Positions 51,801 through 58,046 are shown, counted from the first letter of the stretch. The stretch: 64,000 bases of DNA from Lucinisca nassula (GCA_963580285.1 OY757026.1:68077396-68141395); one strand, 5' to 3'. A program made the numbers and translations. The notes: generated by a model from the sequence alone, not told the origin.

Positions 51801-54651
51801 AACCCATTTTAGACTGGAAACCCCTAAACGGGTACCGTGTCAATCAGACGCCGCAGAACGTGGCGTCTGATTAGGGCCTACACGGTTTGCAAAAAAGTCA
51901 TTCATTTTCCAAATGAATTTTTATGAAAACACGACCTGTCACCCCTAAGTTTTGAAACGGACTCCTGCTGTATATAAGGAGGAAGATTCCAGTTGGTATA
52001 AAAGGATAAATAATAAAATATAATCGGGTCGCCGCGACAATTTTACAGGGGCTCGCTAAAGCTGGCCACGATAAAATTGTCTAAGGCTCACCTATTATAT
52101 TTTATTATTAAAGACACTTACCATGTATTTACTATATTATTATTTTTTTCTTATTTTACGGTCCTTTCAAGATTATTTCACTCATATCAAGCCGATCGTC
52201 AATCAGAGGTTGGCGAATACCGGTGTACCCGGAAAATAACCACCTGACCGTACTTTGAAGAACTTGGGATCTCACATGTGATCCGGGCTAGGTTCGAACC
52301 CACAGCGGTGTGAGACCTAATGATTAAGAGGCAGCGCTCTACATCACGTAAGTAAGACCATGGAATGAAGATCCCCTTTACCCCCACTTTATATGGAGAA
52401 AACTGGGGTTTACGGGGATATACTTATTTTTGCTCCAAGACATCGGTTGTGGGTACTCGTTGGAACCGCCTCGTGGCGGTTCTAACGAGCACCCACAACC
52501 TATGTTTGCAATATTTATAAGAACAATATCACGGATTTTCAAACAAAAACGGCCATTTTGGGGATGAGAAAAAAATGCACTATGTCGCACGGGTGGGTTG
52601 TCGTAATGACTCCATCAGGCCACGAAGGCCCGCAGTCACCCCTGTTATGCTTCCTGACTGGGCACTATGATTAACCCACAGTGGCTGGGACTACCCCTGC
52701 CTAGAAAATCTTTTCATGATCCCAAAGGTGGTTGAGCCATGGAAGTTCGACTGAACCTCGAACTTTCTTTCCCCGTTAACACCGCTTTTATCCATCTAGA
52801 AAAAAAAAACTGCATTTATTCAGCCAGTAGCGTAATATGGCTCAACTATGTTGCTTAGCTCTTTCGATCTGCGTTGCTGATTATTCGCCCCTGGAGAAAA
52901 AGATTGGGCTGCACGGTGCTTCCGCACAGAACTGAATCTGACCGCGCATTTGAGTAATGGTAAACCGCTTAGGTCTAAGCCTGCCCAGGAAAGTGGTGAG
53001 AGTTGGGCCGTCCCTAAATTTCTTTCGGCGATAAGGTTTGAGGTGTCGTTTTATCTTGCGGTCGAAAGAAAGACTCACAAAATCAAAGCGACGTCTTCAA
53101 AATGACCTAAATAGTGTTTGCGGGGATGTAAAAGCTGAACACAAACAAAAAGTTACTGACCCCGGAAATAAACTTTTGAAGTGAAGGCAATGATCAGGAA
53201 TCGATACAATTAACTCACACCTCCCATTCAAGGCACAATATGGAAAGAAGTACAAAAACAAAACAATTTCACCACAATGAAAACACCACAAGCGTAAAGC
53301 CAAGCGGACTGTTACTTAAGAAATAGATCAGCTCTCACTGTGATTTGTTGAGTAATAAATCACAGTTTGGAGGTCAGTTGTAAAGTAGACAAATCACGAG
53401 CGCGTAGCGCGCGTGATTTGTCTACTTACAACTGACCGACAAACTGTGATTTATTACCCAACAAATCACTGGCTAGAGCTGACCTATTTCGATTCTAACA
53501 CGCTGAAAATCGGCAATAATGTTGTTGTTTCCTTCAAAATCTCACAACTTTTCGCCATTGTTAGAAGAAATCCCGCTAAAATTATCGACTGAAACACATG
53601 CATTTATATTCTTTTCTAACGTTTTCGATGCGAGAAAATGACGTTACACCGTCTAACGTCAAGTAAATCGACTAGTGACGTCATAAATTTGCAGTTTTTA
53701 ATGACGTCACACGTCACGCTCTTCCAAGCTGTAATTTGTTGCAGAATAAAACACAGTTATTTTCAATTGCCTATATAGGCGCGCTGTGTTAGAATTTCCA
53801 ACAAAATGGCAAAACGGCTATCCAAAATAAACAGATATAAGCAATACATACATGCAAAGATGAACTATAACAATAATTGGCCACAACAGAAGAACCGCAT
53901 TGGAACTGGTCAGTATTTTTTACTGGACGCGGGTGGGCTTGAAGCTTCAATCCTCGCCCATGGCTCTGTCGTGGTTAAAACAAATAATTTGTTTAGTTCA
54001 CAAGAAGGCTGTCTATCTCATCAGTTCAACATGCTGGTGCCTATTCTTGTTGACAGGGTGATAAGTCAAGAACAATTTTCAGGATTGCAGCGGTGTTACA
54101 TATCTGTACCGGTCTACACGGTTGAAAAGATTGCTACAATGTACAACAAAATTCATATATCAAGACCACTTTTGGGACTGTTCAAAAGTGGTCTTTAAGA
54201 CCACTTTTGTACAGTCCCAAAGGTGGTCTCTTATTATGAGACATTATATGAGACATTATTATGAGACATTAGGTGTAGGAAACACAAACAAAGAATAACC
54301 GAAACCTTCTCAACCTTTTTAAAAGCGGATTTAGTCTTAATTTCAGGTGGTTTTAATAGCGGAATTTTACTGTATAAGCCTTCGACATGGGGTATAGTCT
54401 CCTGCACTTACAGCCAATTCAATTATTGTATTGTAGATCTCCGAATTGTTGTCTTGTAAATTTCCTCCAACCAGTACCATACTTTTCCCATATGTTGTAA
54501 ACTGTGGTAACGGTGATAACGTAATCCCATCAAGAATAAACGCGTTTGTAACAGCTATAACATGCAGGAAAGTTAAGCTATTAATGCTACGCCACAAGAC
54601 CGTTACGATTCCGTAAATATCCATCTGTATTAGTATAACGAATTTGGACAT
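33110..54651 (-). CDS. Peptidase S51 / cyanophycinase-like protein, six coding exons
   Basis: Joined exons: 54651-54412, 51016-50784, 48051-47921, 44362-44227, 39371-39230, 33562-33110. Phases 0, 2, 1, 2, 0 match at every junction, giving 444 residues and one stop. S51 members hydrolyse peptide or beta-aspartyl bonds with a Ser-His-Glu triad. Visible here: VGGN near residue 62; a GGRG..KIGIINAAS strand at 81-95; GGGDQYR at 148-154; GTSAG with nucleophile Ser188; GGLGF at 232-236; DSHFSQRGREGR with His245; GFGVDEDTAL with Glu277; then about 150 C-terminal residues. Bacterial cyanophycinases are near 270 residues, so this is longer at both ends. Sequons at N68, N125, N132, N264 and N289 and a hydrophobic N-terminus suggest secretion. 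Family assignment is strong; substrate is unknown. The start is uncertain (ATG at 54651 or 54624, or an upstream exon). Introns of 2.7-5.7 kb are filled with mobile DNA. Confidence 0.85.
33831..33926 (+). other. Candidate first exon with YY1-like start and strong donor
   Basis: GCCGCCATGTTGGC matches the YY1 motif and gives a good start context. 32 codons (MLACRSHLKNLNG.., LLGHLYITKQFIVGN) end exactly at GTAAGT (33927). Upstream 33770-33800 has TGATGACGTT and GCGTGACGG. No second exon was identified, and it lies antisense in an S51 intron. Confidence 0.25.
34055..34352 (-). mobile_element. Dispersed repeat family B copy
   Basis: TTTGATTTGAGGTTTTGCG to CCCGATGGGCGGGG. Confidence 0.85.
34599..35105 (+). 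mobile_element. Diverged 165 bp-unit element, 5' part
   Basis: Begins TTTTTAGCTCCACAGGCCGA like the element at 2138, with ACATCTTCTCCTAAACTACT and diverged units (CAAAGCTAAGATATTTTG). Cut at 35105 by R1. Confidence 0.65.
35106..35385 (+). mobile_element. R1 coding fragment
   Basis: Homologous in reverse to 31680-31800 and 11830-11700: AATTCGATTTGCCAGG, AAACTACGCAAAACATTTTC, GAAATCTCTTCTACAGCAAG. Frame broken. Confidence 0.65.
35386..38150 (-). mobile_element. 165 bp tandem-unit element, reverse orientation
   Basis: Starts AACAAGAGGACCAAGATGGC and GATCGCTCACCTGATC, the reverse complement of the end at 4665-4712. Then about twelve units with CAATCTTGGTAGAGGTCCAC and AAAGACCTGGGCCTTG. Interrupted by another element at 35649-36470. 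It lies in an S51 intron; the frames on it are repeat by-products. Confidence 0.85.
35649..36470. mobile_element. Nested element with 165-170 bp GTCCGAAACTTAAACGC units
   Basis: Starts TATGCCCCCGCCATTCGAAG, then (GTCC)n at 35700-35750. About four units follow with AAACTTAAACGCAGTCAATA and CTCCAAGGTCAAGGTCATAC, ending GGACGCTTTTCTAGTTTT. The host 165 bp array continues on both sides. Confidence 0.8.
38151..38786. other. Unassigned; 119-codon minus-strand frame
   Basis: A minus frame at 38162-38521 has CCGYGGLFTGPYPVRFYDC and WAYGSFVNRPYRC. Cys-rich and unusually long for an intron, but no family is recognised, and codon phase does not extend the S51 gene. May be an unrecognised repeat. Confidence 0.3.
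38787..39048 (+). mobile_element. Dispersed repeat family B copy
   Basis: GCCCATCGGGGCTTTG head and a diverged tail GACGTAAACTATCAAG. Confidence 0.75.
39148..39222. mobile_element. Half MITE-H1 next to a splice donor
   Basis: CCCCAGTTTTACTATATAAA to GGCGTGTTTTCGTGATG, the right third of MITE-H1 without the hairpin. It ends seven bases from the S51 donor at 39229. Confidence 0.8.
39230..39371 (-). CDS. S51 gene exon with catalytic glutamate
   Basis: Completes a Ser codon and covers residues 248-294. Acceptor is TGTTAG; donor is GTAATT starting at 39229, phase 0. It begins QRGREGRMIRLLSDTK, matching the arginine-rich segment after the catalytic His, and contains GFGVDEDTALVITH, where Glu277 is the expected third triad member. 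Sequons at N264 and N289. A half MITE ends at 39222, leaving seven bases between the donor and the repeat. Confidence 0.88.
39493..39632. repeat. 140 bp palindrome
   Basis: TGTTATTAATCAA and GTATTGGCC arms return as TTGATTAATAACA; apex GCCTCGGCCTTCGGCCTCG. Confidence 0.85.
39633..40227. other. Mostly unassigned; partial hairpin at 39780-39835
   Basis: TTTGTTAGAACCGCCTCTGC and GAGATTCTAACAAATATCC form a diverged hairpin-core copy. Otherwise nothing seen. Confidence 0.5.
40228..40510. mobile_element. Hairpin-core MITE-H2
   Basis: ATTACGATAACACGCAC start, GTTAACGTGATG end. The hairpin at about 40336-40402 has GGTTGTGGGTGCTCGTTAG on the left arm. Confidence 0.85.
40764..40833. repeat. Hairpin-core variant with altered apex
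   Basis: Outer arms TGTGGGTACTCGTTAG and CTAACGAGTGCCC; the inner arms are extended by GCATCAGGA against TCCTGATGC. Confidence 0.8.
40990..41430. mobile_element. Foldback MITE-F, split by a SINE
   Basis: TATTGAATTTATCAAACGAG and GAGGAAAAGGGATAAA pair with CTTTTCCTCAACGAGTTTAA and AATAAATTCAATA. The right arm is interrupted by SINE-C at 41129-41390. The intact copy is at 41688. Confidence 0.8.
41129..41390 (-). mobile_element. tRNA-headed SINE (SINE-C) with 13 bp target duplication
   Basis: Minus reads GGCCTCCGTGGCCTAGTGG, AAGAGCGCTGACTC and GGTTCGAGCCTCG (B-box), ending in an A-rich tail (poly-T on plus). CAACGAGTTTAAT is duplicated at 41116-41128 and 41391-41403. Confidence 0.92.
41452..41681 (+). 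mobile_element. SINE-C, second copy, opposite orientation
   Basis: GGCCTCCGTGGCCTAGTGG head, GTAGGTTCGAGCCTCG B-box, AGGGCCGTAAAACCAAAACC then poly-A. TATTGTTGG is duplicated at 41443-41451 and 41682-41690. Confidence 0.9.
41688..41852. mobile_element. Foldback MITE-F, uninterrupted copy
   Basis: GCTCGTTACATGGAGGATC, then arms TATTGAATTTATTAAACGAG / CTCAACGAGTTTAATAAATT around GTGAGGCTGTGCCGAGC. Confidence 0.85.
41853..42360. other. Mostly unassigned; half MITE-H3 at 42158-42235
   Basis: ATAAGGTTGGTATTTTGTG to CCTTATTTCCCCAC matches the left end of the copy at 46459; no hairpin remains. Confidence 0.55.
42361..42658 (-). mobile_element. Dispersed repeat family B, full copy
   Basis: TTGTTTGATTTGAGGTTTAA to TTTTTCAAGCCCCTATGAG. 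Confidence 0.85.
42680..42972. mobile_element. Hairpin-core MITE-H1
   Basis: CATCACGAAAAAACACC start, TTTCATTATG end with the TIR replaced by poly-T. Hairpin at 42770-42843. Poly-T runs at 42859-42886 and 42946-42965. Confidence 0.75.
43092..43372. mobile_element. Hairpin-core MITE-H1, complete
   Basis: CATTGCGAAAACACGCC start, GCTTGTTTTCGTGATG end, hairpin at 43187-43266. 281 bp, opposite orientation to the 5004 copy. Confidence 0.85.
43373..43812. other. Unassigned; plus frame 43436-43735
   Basis: ATGAGTACAGCGGTC opens a 99-codon frame preceded by GATGACGTCATCGATAGCGC. No family recognised and no splice or repeat support. It lies antisense in an S51 intron. Confidence 0.25.
43813..44200. 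mobile_element. Degenerate hairpin-core MITE-H2
   Basis: CATCACGTTAACAAGTCCG start, GAAAACTGGGGTTTACAGGG, then one broken hairpin arm (TTGTGGATACCC). It contains about 150 bases of extra sequence. It ends beside the S51 exon at 44227. Confidence 0.6.
44227..44362 (-). CDS. S51 gene exon with catalytic histidine
   Basis: Covers residues 203-246 plus split codons at both ends. The acceptor ending ATTCAG puts CA first, which completes TCA. Donor is GTAACT starting at 44226. It encodes GTSYEALKYG, GGLEYVVYAEQGGLGF and NYILDSHF. His245 aligns with the DQHF histidine of cyanophycinase, but Gln is Ser here. MITEs lie on both sides: one starts at 44394, 32 bases upstream of the acceptor, and another ends near 44200. 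Confidence 0.87.
44394..44649. mobile_element. MITE-H1 with collapsed hairpin
   Basis: CATTACGCAAACACGCC start, GGCGTGTTTTCGTGATG end. Only the left hairpin arm (GGCACTCGTTAGAACCGCC) survives. Its end lies 32 bases from the S51 acceptor. Confidence 0.85.
44714..44800 (+). mobile_element. tRNA-like SINE head
   Basis: GCATCTTACTGGTG precedes GTGGGTTCGATACC (B-box). Only one copy in the window. Confidence 0.4.
44855..44945. repeat. Fragment of the GTTAACCGC repeat family
   Basis: AAGAAGGGCAGATGTCTG and TATAAGCCTGCCCAGG match 19.0-19.2 kb. Confidence 0.55.
45025..45292 (+). mobile_element. Dispersed repeat family B copy
   Basis: GATGCTTCCACGCAGAGCTG to CAAATCAAACAAACAAA. Confidence 0.85.
45293..45949. 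other. Unassigned; poly-C at 45605-45626
   Basis: 45400-45465 has a GACGTTAAACTCCTAAAC tail fragment. Nothing else recognised. Confidence 0.4.
45950..46110. repeat. GTTTAACGG repeat copy
   Basis: GGAGTTTAACGGCTCAGTC, TCATTTTGAGCCG and AGCGGTTAACCAGTAGTAC, as at 19.0 kb. Confidence 0.75.
46120..46290 (-). mobile_element. Family B fragment
   Basis: GAATTGAGGTTTAAAATCC to ATTTTGCTTGGACAGGC. Confidence 0.7.
46459..46665. mobile_element. Hairpin-core MITE-H3, complete
   Basis: ATAAGGTGGGTATTTCGTG start and CACAAAATACCAACCTTAT end: different inverted ends from H1 and H2. It holds the same hairpin core (46518-46576), with GTATTCATTGGAACC on one arm and matching changes on the other. Confidence 0.88.
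46735..47070. repeat. Family E palindrome and flank, second copy
   Basis: Palindrome 46735-46870 with apex CGAGGCTTGCCGAG at 46793-46806; the flank has GTGACGTCACGTAACGTGC. Confidence 0.88.
47084..47388 (+). mobile_element. Dispersed repeat family B, full copy
   Basis: CCCCGCCCATAGGGGCTTG to CAAATCAAACAAACAAA. Confidence 0.88.
47645..47712. repeat. Palindrome, GATCAGAC family
   Basis: CTGATCAGACGCCGC against GTGGCGTCTGATCTTGATC. Confidence 0.75.
47760..47880. repeat. Repeat shared with 4.84-4.98 kb
   Basis: CGCCTGGATTTCCTACAAAT and GGGTCGATTGATAAATAATC. Lies just beyond the S51 donor at 47920. Confidence 0.5.
47921..48051 (-). CDS. S51 gene exon with GTSAG catalytic serine
   Basis: Covers residues 158-201. 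Acceptor is TTGTTCCAG; its first base completes the split Ser codon. Donor is GTAAGC starting at 47920, phase 1. It encodes SGAYTPALQALHAM then GAVIAGTSAGCTCQT. Ser188 in GTSAG is the nucleophile elbow of family S51. The longer frame on the opposite strand (47802-48080) is a shadow of this exon. Confidence 0.88.
48155..48435 (+). mobile_element. Dispersed repeat family B copy
   Basis: CGCCCCGCCCATCGGGGC to CATAAAACCTCAATTTAAAC. Confidence 0.85.
48518..48751. mobile_element. TTAA-target foldback MITE-B
   Basis: TTAA at 48514-48517 and 48752-48755. Inverted ends GGGGAATGGGAACACCT / AGGTGTTCCCATTCCCC. The central palindrome has AGGAAAGAATTTGCTGC arms. Confidence 0.92.
48794..49201 (-). mobile_element. 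tRNA-headed SINE (SINE-D) with (CA)n tail
   Basis: Minus starts GGCCCCGATAGCTCAGTTGG (A-box), TCTCGGGTTCGATCCCGG (B-box), then a body ending CGTTAAACCCGAATTC, then about 47 CA units (plus-strand GT, 48797-48878). GACAACACAGGGA is duplicated exactly at 48781-48793 and 49202-49214. Confidence 0.95.
49444..49627. mobile_element. MITE-H1, truncated on the right
   Basis: AACACACCTATATAAATTTG to the hairpin at 49543-49622; the right third is missing. Confidence 0.8.
49888..49948. repeat. Palindrome, GATCAGAC family
   Basis: AGTAGACCCAAATCAGACAC against GCGTCTGATCAGAGTCTAC. Confidence 0.7.
49949..50176. mobile_element. MITE-B, diverged copy
   Basis: GGGAACACACGGCGG start, CCATTCCCCTCAAG end; the centre AAGAATTTGCTCC / GGAGCAAATTCTATTC is palindromic. 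Confidence 0.75.
50286..50766. repeat. Family E copy, reverse, with palindrome
   Basis: TTCTTGCACACCAGATAAGG, GCACGTAACGTGACGTCAC, then a 68 bp tandem duplication (50505-50640). The palindrome is 50624-50766 with apex CTCGGCAAGCCTCG at 50690-50703. Confidence 0.85.
50784..51016 (-). CDS. S51 gene exon with GGGDQ motif
   Basis: Covers residues 81-157 plus two bases of a split Ser codon. Acceptor is TTTTTATCAAG at 51017-51027; donor is GTGAGT starting at 50783, phase 2. It carries GGRGVAKIGIINAAS and FFFGGGDQYRIIQ. The Gln after GGGD (residue 152) matches the conserved active-site glutamine of cyanophycinase. Sequons are at N125 and N132. A long hairpin repeat ends at about 50766, some 17 bases from the donor. 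Confidence 0.88.
51328..51490 (+). mobile_element. SINE-A copy, best preserved
   Basis: AGAAGCCTCCGTGGTGCAG head, GTAGGTTCGATCCCGG B-box, GTTGGTGAGACGTAAAACTC tail. No clear target duplication seen. Confidence 0.88.
51491..52149. other. Mostly unassigned
   Basis: Apart from the 51828 palindrome, only an AT-rich dyad (52006-52020 / 52094-52110, AATAATAAAATATAAT) is seen. Confidence 0.4.
51828..51892. repeat. Palindrome, GATCAGAC family
   Basis: ACCGTGTCAATCAGACGCCG against CGTCTGATTAGGGCCTACAC. Confidence 0.7.
52150..52632 (-). mobile_element. SINE-C split by MITE-H2
   Basis: 52150-52341 and 52609-52632 are adjacent parts of SINE-C (AGGTTCGAACCCACAG B-box region; CAGGCCACGAAGGCCCG head). 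Confidence 0.75.
52342..52608. mobile_element. Hairpin-core MITE-H2 inside SINE-C
   Basis: CATCACGTAAG start, GTTGTCGTAATG end; hairpin at 52440-52506 with shortened apex GCCTCGTGGCGG. Confidence 0.85.
52633..52883. other. No recognised feature
   Basis: No repeat match or supported frame seen. Confidence 0.3.
52884..53150 (+). mobile_element. Dispersed repeat family B copy, diverged
   Basis: CACGGTGCTTCCGCACAG to GATGTAAAAGCTGAACAC. Confidence 0.7.
53175..53320 (-). mobile_element. R1 tail fragment
   Basis: GAAGGCAATGATCAGGAATC to CAAGCGGACTGTTACTT. Confidence 0.7.
53321..53491. repeat. 171 bp palindrome
   Basis: GTGATTTGTTGAGTAATAAA, CAGTTTGGAGGTCAGTTG and AGTAGACAAATCACG each return in reverse complement. 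The centre is GAGCGCGTAGCGCGC. Splits an R1 tail. Confidence 0.92.
53760..54120 (-). mobile_element. R1 tail, degenerate
   Basis: AAAATGGCAAAACGGCTATC, AGAAGAACCGCATTGGAAC and TCATCAGTTCAACATGC follow the tail order. The 130-codon frame here is a by-product. Confidence 0.65.
54160..54374. mobile_element. MITE-T copy beside an S51 exon
   Basis: Palindrome GTTCAAAAGTGGTCTTTAAG at 54180-54212; ends GCGGAATTTTACTGTA, 37 bases from the donor at 54411. Confidence 0.82.
54412..54651 (-). CDS. S51 gene, first recognised coding exon
   Basis: Encodes residues 1-80, including GKSMVLVGGN, the first strand of the S51 fold. The 3' boundary is the perfect donor GTAAGT starting at 54411, phase 0. If translation starts at ATG 54651 or 54624, the leader ends LTFLHVIAVTNA, a plausible signal peptide. 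A strong acceptor also sits inside the frame: branch-like CTTAAC, pyrimidines, then TTATAG ending at 54555. The true exon may therefore be 54412-54554 (143 bp, incoming phase 1), with the start in an upstream exon. An MITE ends at 54374, only 37 bases from the donor. Confidence 0.75.
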
Positions 54652-54777
54652 CTGTTATCTGCTTTCACACTATAGCACTATCTTATCTCATCCAGGGAAC
54701 TTAACAACTTTGAACAAGTGTAACATTTCGCGATCACTAAAATTTCAGAACAATATGCGTAACTCTGCAAACTGATC

Positions 54778-55102
54778 CATTACGAAAAACCGCCTTTTCA
54801 AATACATGTACATTTTACCGCGAAAAAAAACGACAATTTTAAGATAAAAAAAGTGTCATATTTTTTTATTTCAGCTCAAAATATAGATTGTTGGTAATCG
54901 TTAGAACCGCCTCATATAGATCAAAATATAGATTGTGAGTTTTCGTTAGAACCGCCGATGAGGCGGTTCTAACGAATACCCACAATCTATATTTTGAGCA
55001 GAAATAAGAAAAATATTGTTTACCCCTGTAAACAACCCCCAGTTTTACTATATAAAAGTGGGGTTCAAGGGGAAAAAATTATATAGGCGTGTTTTCGTGA
55101 TG
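54778..55102. mobile_element. MITE-H1 with one and a half hairpins
   Basis: CATTACGAAAAACCGCC start, GGCGTGTTTTCGTGATG end. A partial left arm (54885-54915) precedes a complete hairpin (54923-55000). Confidence 0.85.
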
Positions 55103-56459
55103 ATTTTCTTTCTAGGCGTGATTAATGTTAAAACAAGAGTTGTCAGAAGACAACATAGTTCGCCTTTGGGGGCCTAAGTTGGATGAAGGCAAGTTATCAA
55201 AACTGAAATTTTGTAATGTAAAACAGCACAACAGACTACAAGAATTAAGAGAACCAGATAGTACCCATAAGAACTCTTGTTTTAAGTGTATTTTAAAAAA
55301 TTACAATTCCTATTTTGCAGGTTTTGCCCGAAAAAAATGTAATTTTCTTATGTAAATGAGCTAAACAGACTACGGCAAATGAAAAATAACCAAAAACGTA
55401 ACCCTAAGTACAAATAAGCAAGTAACCATGTTTTCAAGACGTTGTACTGTAAAGAAAAACAAATAAAGAAATCTATATTTGGCAAAAAAAAAATATCTTC
55501 AAACTTGCAAGCAATATTAACTGTTTATGGCCTTTAAGAAAGAAAACCAAAAAAAGGGAAAAAATCCGCCACCAGGATTTGAACTCACGACGCTTTTTTT
55601 TCAGAGTTGAAAGCCCTATCCATTGCGCAAAGGGAAATAAGGGAGGTAATACAGAGGGAATGATTGACTTCTCAAAACGACCAATTTAAGCCAACAATCT
55701 TGGGAAATGGAGTGAAAAAGAATATGCAAAATATTTGTTTTTGTTGTTTTACCAATTGTTAACTTTATTTGAAGATAAATTGGCGCACCGGTTACCGTGG
55801 TACAACGAACGCGACTGGATACAACGAACGCTACTGAATTCATGACGTCACAACAGAATTTTGGGTAAGAAAAGGTCTATTTTATCCAAAATCCTAATCT
55901 TCTGCATAGCTGCAGAATAACGACATTACCATTTGCAGAGAATTCTATTTATTACAAACGAAAATAGAAACATTTTTCTATTCGTCTAGTGTGTATCATA
56001 TTTCGGTCAATATATTTTGACAGTAACTCCTCTTTTATGCACATGATTTTTGTGATTTATATGTAATTCCGATTTCAGAGTTTCCATTGATGCATTTGCT
56101 TGAACCCCAGTTTGTGTCAATACCCACCGAGTCCCAGTATGGTTAAAAGCTTGATTTTTAGTGTAAAACTTACCAAGGGTTATGATACACCATAACGCAG
56201 TTAGTCGACACAATTTAGGTACTACAAACACGGATTATAATCTTCTTGGATTGAGACAACAGTGTTGTATCCGCCAACGAAGTCACGAAAAGTGATCCTG
56301 ATTTTTATTCAAAATGATCCAATTTGCTGTAACATTATTATGATGTCTGAACATATACATGGTTGTAAATGATTGGGCATAAATCTTGGACAAAGGGGGG
56401 CAGGTGGACACATTTATTTTGGCTTTCGAGAAGGTCCCCCCCACACACACACACACACA
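55103..56459. other. Mostly unassigned, upstream of the S51 gene
   Basis: A tRNA-like B-box (GAGTTCAAATCC, minus, about 55565-55632) hints at a SINE head. 55125-55355 holds an unrecognised plus frame. The candidate leader exon is at 56174-56231. An AC run lies at 56441-56462. Confidence 0.35.
56174..56231 (-). other. Possible upstream leader exon of the S51 gene (no ATG)
   Basis: On the minus strand a hydrophobic frame (LTALWCIITL) ends at a perfect GTAAGT donor (starting at 56173) in phase 1. That is exactly the phase needed to join the acceptor at 54555, giving ..IITLAVTNAF, a good signal-peptide shape. Against it: no ATG in frame, and a TAA lies six bases upstream of the GTG at 56231. It may be a damaged exon, an exon lacking its start, or chance. 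Confidence 0.25.
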
Positions 56460-56988
56460 CACTCATCAACTACTGAAATCCAAATTATTTGGTTTCGGCA
56501 TTGTGGGGAAGGCTCTCAAATGGATAGATTCTTTTCCTTGCTCAAAAAACAGCAAGTTGCTGTTAATTGTGAATCTTCGGGGTGGGTTCCGGTTTTGTCT
56601 GCGTTCCCACAAGGGGCTGTTCTTGGTCCACTGTTATACTCCCTGTACATTAATGATATTTCCACTGACATTGACGCAGAAATAAGACTGTTCGCAGACG
56701 ACTGGGTTTTGACATTAGATTTGGAAATTAGAGATACAGAGGACTAACTGAAACTTCAGAACCATGTGAATAGACAAGAATGTTGGACATGAAAATGGGG
56801 CACGAGATTTCAGCCGGTTAAATGCAATATATTATGTGGATAACTAGGAAGATAACCAATAATACTGAGGCTTCTTACACGTTAGATGGGATGGTCCTCG
56901 AGAAAGTGATTTCCATTTAATACATTGGTGTGACAATGATTTGAGATCGTATACACACATTAGGAACATGACTGTGTACTTAGGCAAA

Positions 56989-58046
56989 TTGAATCAGAAT
57001 CAGAATTGTTACTGGTGACACGTCAAATGACATTCATACACCAAGACTTGTGATGTGGGAAGTTAGTCCCGAGCTCTAACCAAAGAGGTTAATTTAGCTT
57101 CACAATCATCAGCACCTTCAGCTGTCGAAATAATCGAATCGGGAAGGGCATTCCAATCTCTAATGGTTCTGGGGAAGAACGACTCTTTATCAATGTCAGT
57201 TCTTGCAGTAAGGGTCTGAAACGCCAACGTATGGTGATTTCTACAGTGTCTAGCTGGGGGAACAAGGTCATCTGTTGGAATGCTGGCAGCACCCTTTAAA
57301 CCTTTGTATAAAAGGATTAGCCTACTGTCTTTTCTCCTTTTCTTGAGAGACCCCCATTTTAATTTTCCAAGTATTCCAGTCATGCTCCCAGTTTCAAAGC
57401 AGTAATTGCCTGTTACAAATCTAGCAGCTCTATTCTGAACTTTCTCAATTTCATCGTTAAAGGCCATTCCACTGGTGTCCCAGATACAACTACCATATTC
57501 CAAGATTGGGCGAACAAGACCTTTATATGCTGCCTCTTTTACATCCTGAGGGCACTGATGAAGATTTCGCCTCAGGAAACCAAGCGTTCTATTTGCCTTG
57601 GTACACATGTTGCTATTATGAGTATTCCATCTCAAGGTGTGTTAGATTGTCACTCCAAGGTATTTAATAGAGTGAACATTCTCGAGGACCGTTCCCTCTA
57701 AGGTGTAAGAAGCCTCAACTTTATTAGATCTCATCCTAGCTATCTGCATAATATTGCATTTAACTGGCTGAATTATCATGCCCCGTTTTCGGGCCCAACA
57801 TCCTAATATATCTATGTCAGCCAGAAGTTTCAGTGAGTCAACTGTATCTCTAATTTCCCGGTAACAAACACAGTCATCTGCGAACCGTCTTATTTCTGAG
57901 TCAATGTCAGTTGAAATATCATTGATGTACAGGGAGAACAAAAGTGGACCAAGAACGGTCCCTTGCGGGACTCCAGACAAAACTGGAGCCCACTCTGAAG
58001 ATTCACCATGGAACGCTTGGTAAACTGAGACAAATTCTTCATCATT
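56989..58046 (-). mobile_element. LINE, 5'-truncated, inserted in another LINE
   Basis: Minus frames 58073-57642 and 57635-57063 encode APVLSGVPQGTVLGPLLFS, LYINDISTDIDSEIRRFADD, then TLRWN, LGFLRRNLHQCPQDVKEAAY, PILEYGSCIWD and SFFPRTIRDWNALPDSI: RT palm through thumb. One stop splits the frame near 57640. The 3' end is the repeated ATTCTG tail near 56995. Five-prime truncation fits target-primed reverse transcription. Confidence 0.88.

Noticed and set aside
53806..54198. 130-codon frame just downstream of the first S51 exon
   Set aside because: Lies on a degenerate R1 tail read antisense; no coding signal of its own.
54361..54375. GCGGAATTTTACTGTA considered as part of the S51 transcript
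   Set aside because: It is the terminal repeat of an MITE-T and lies beyond a perfect GTAAGT donor.
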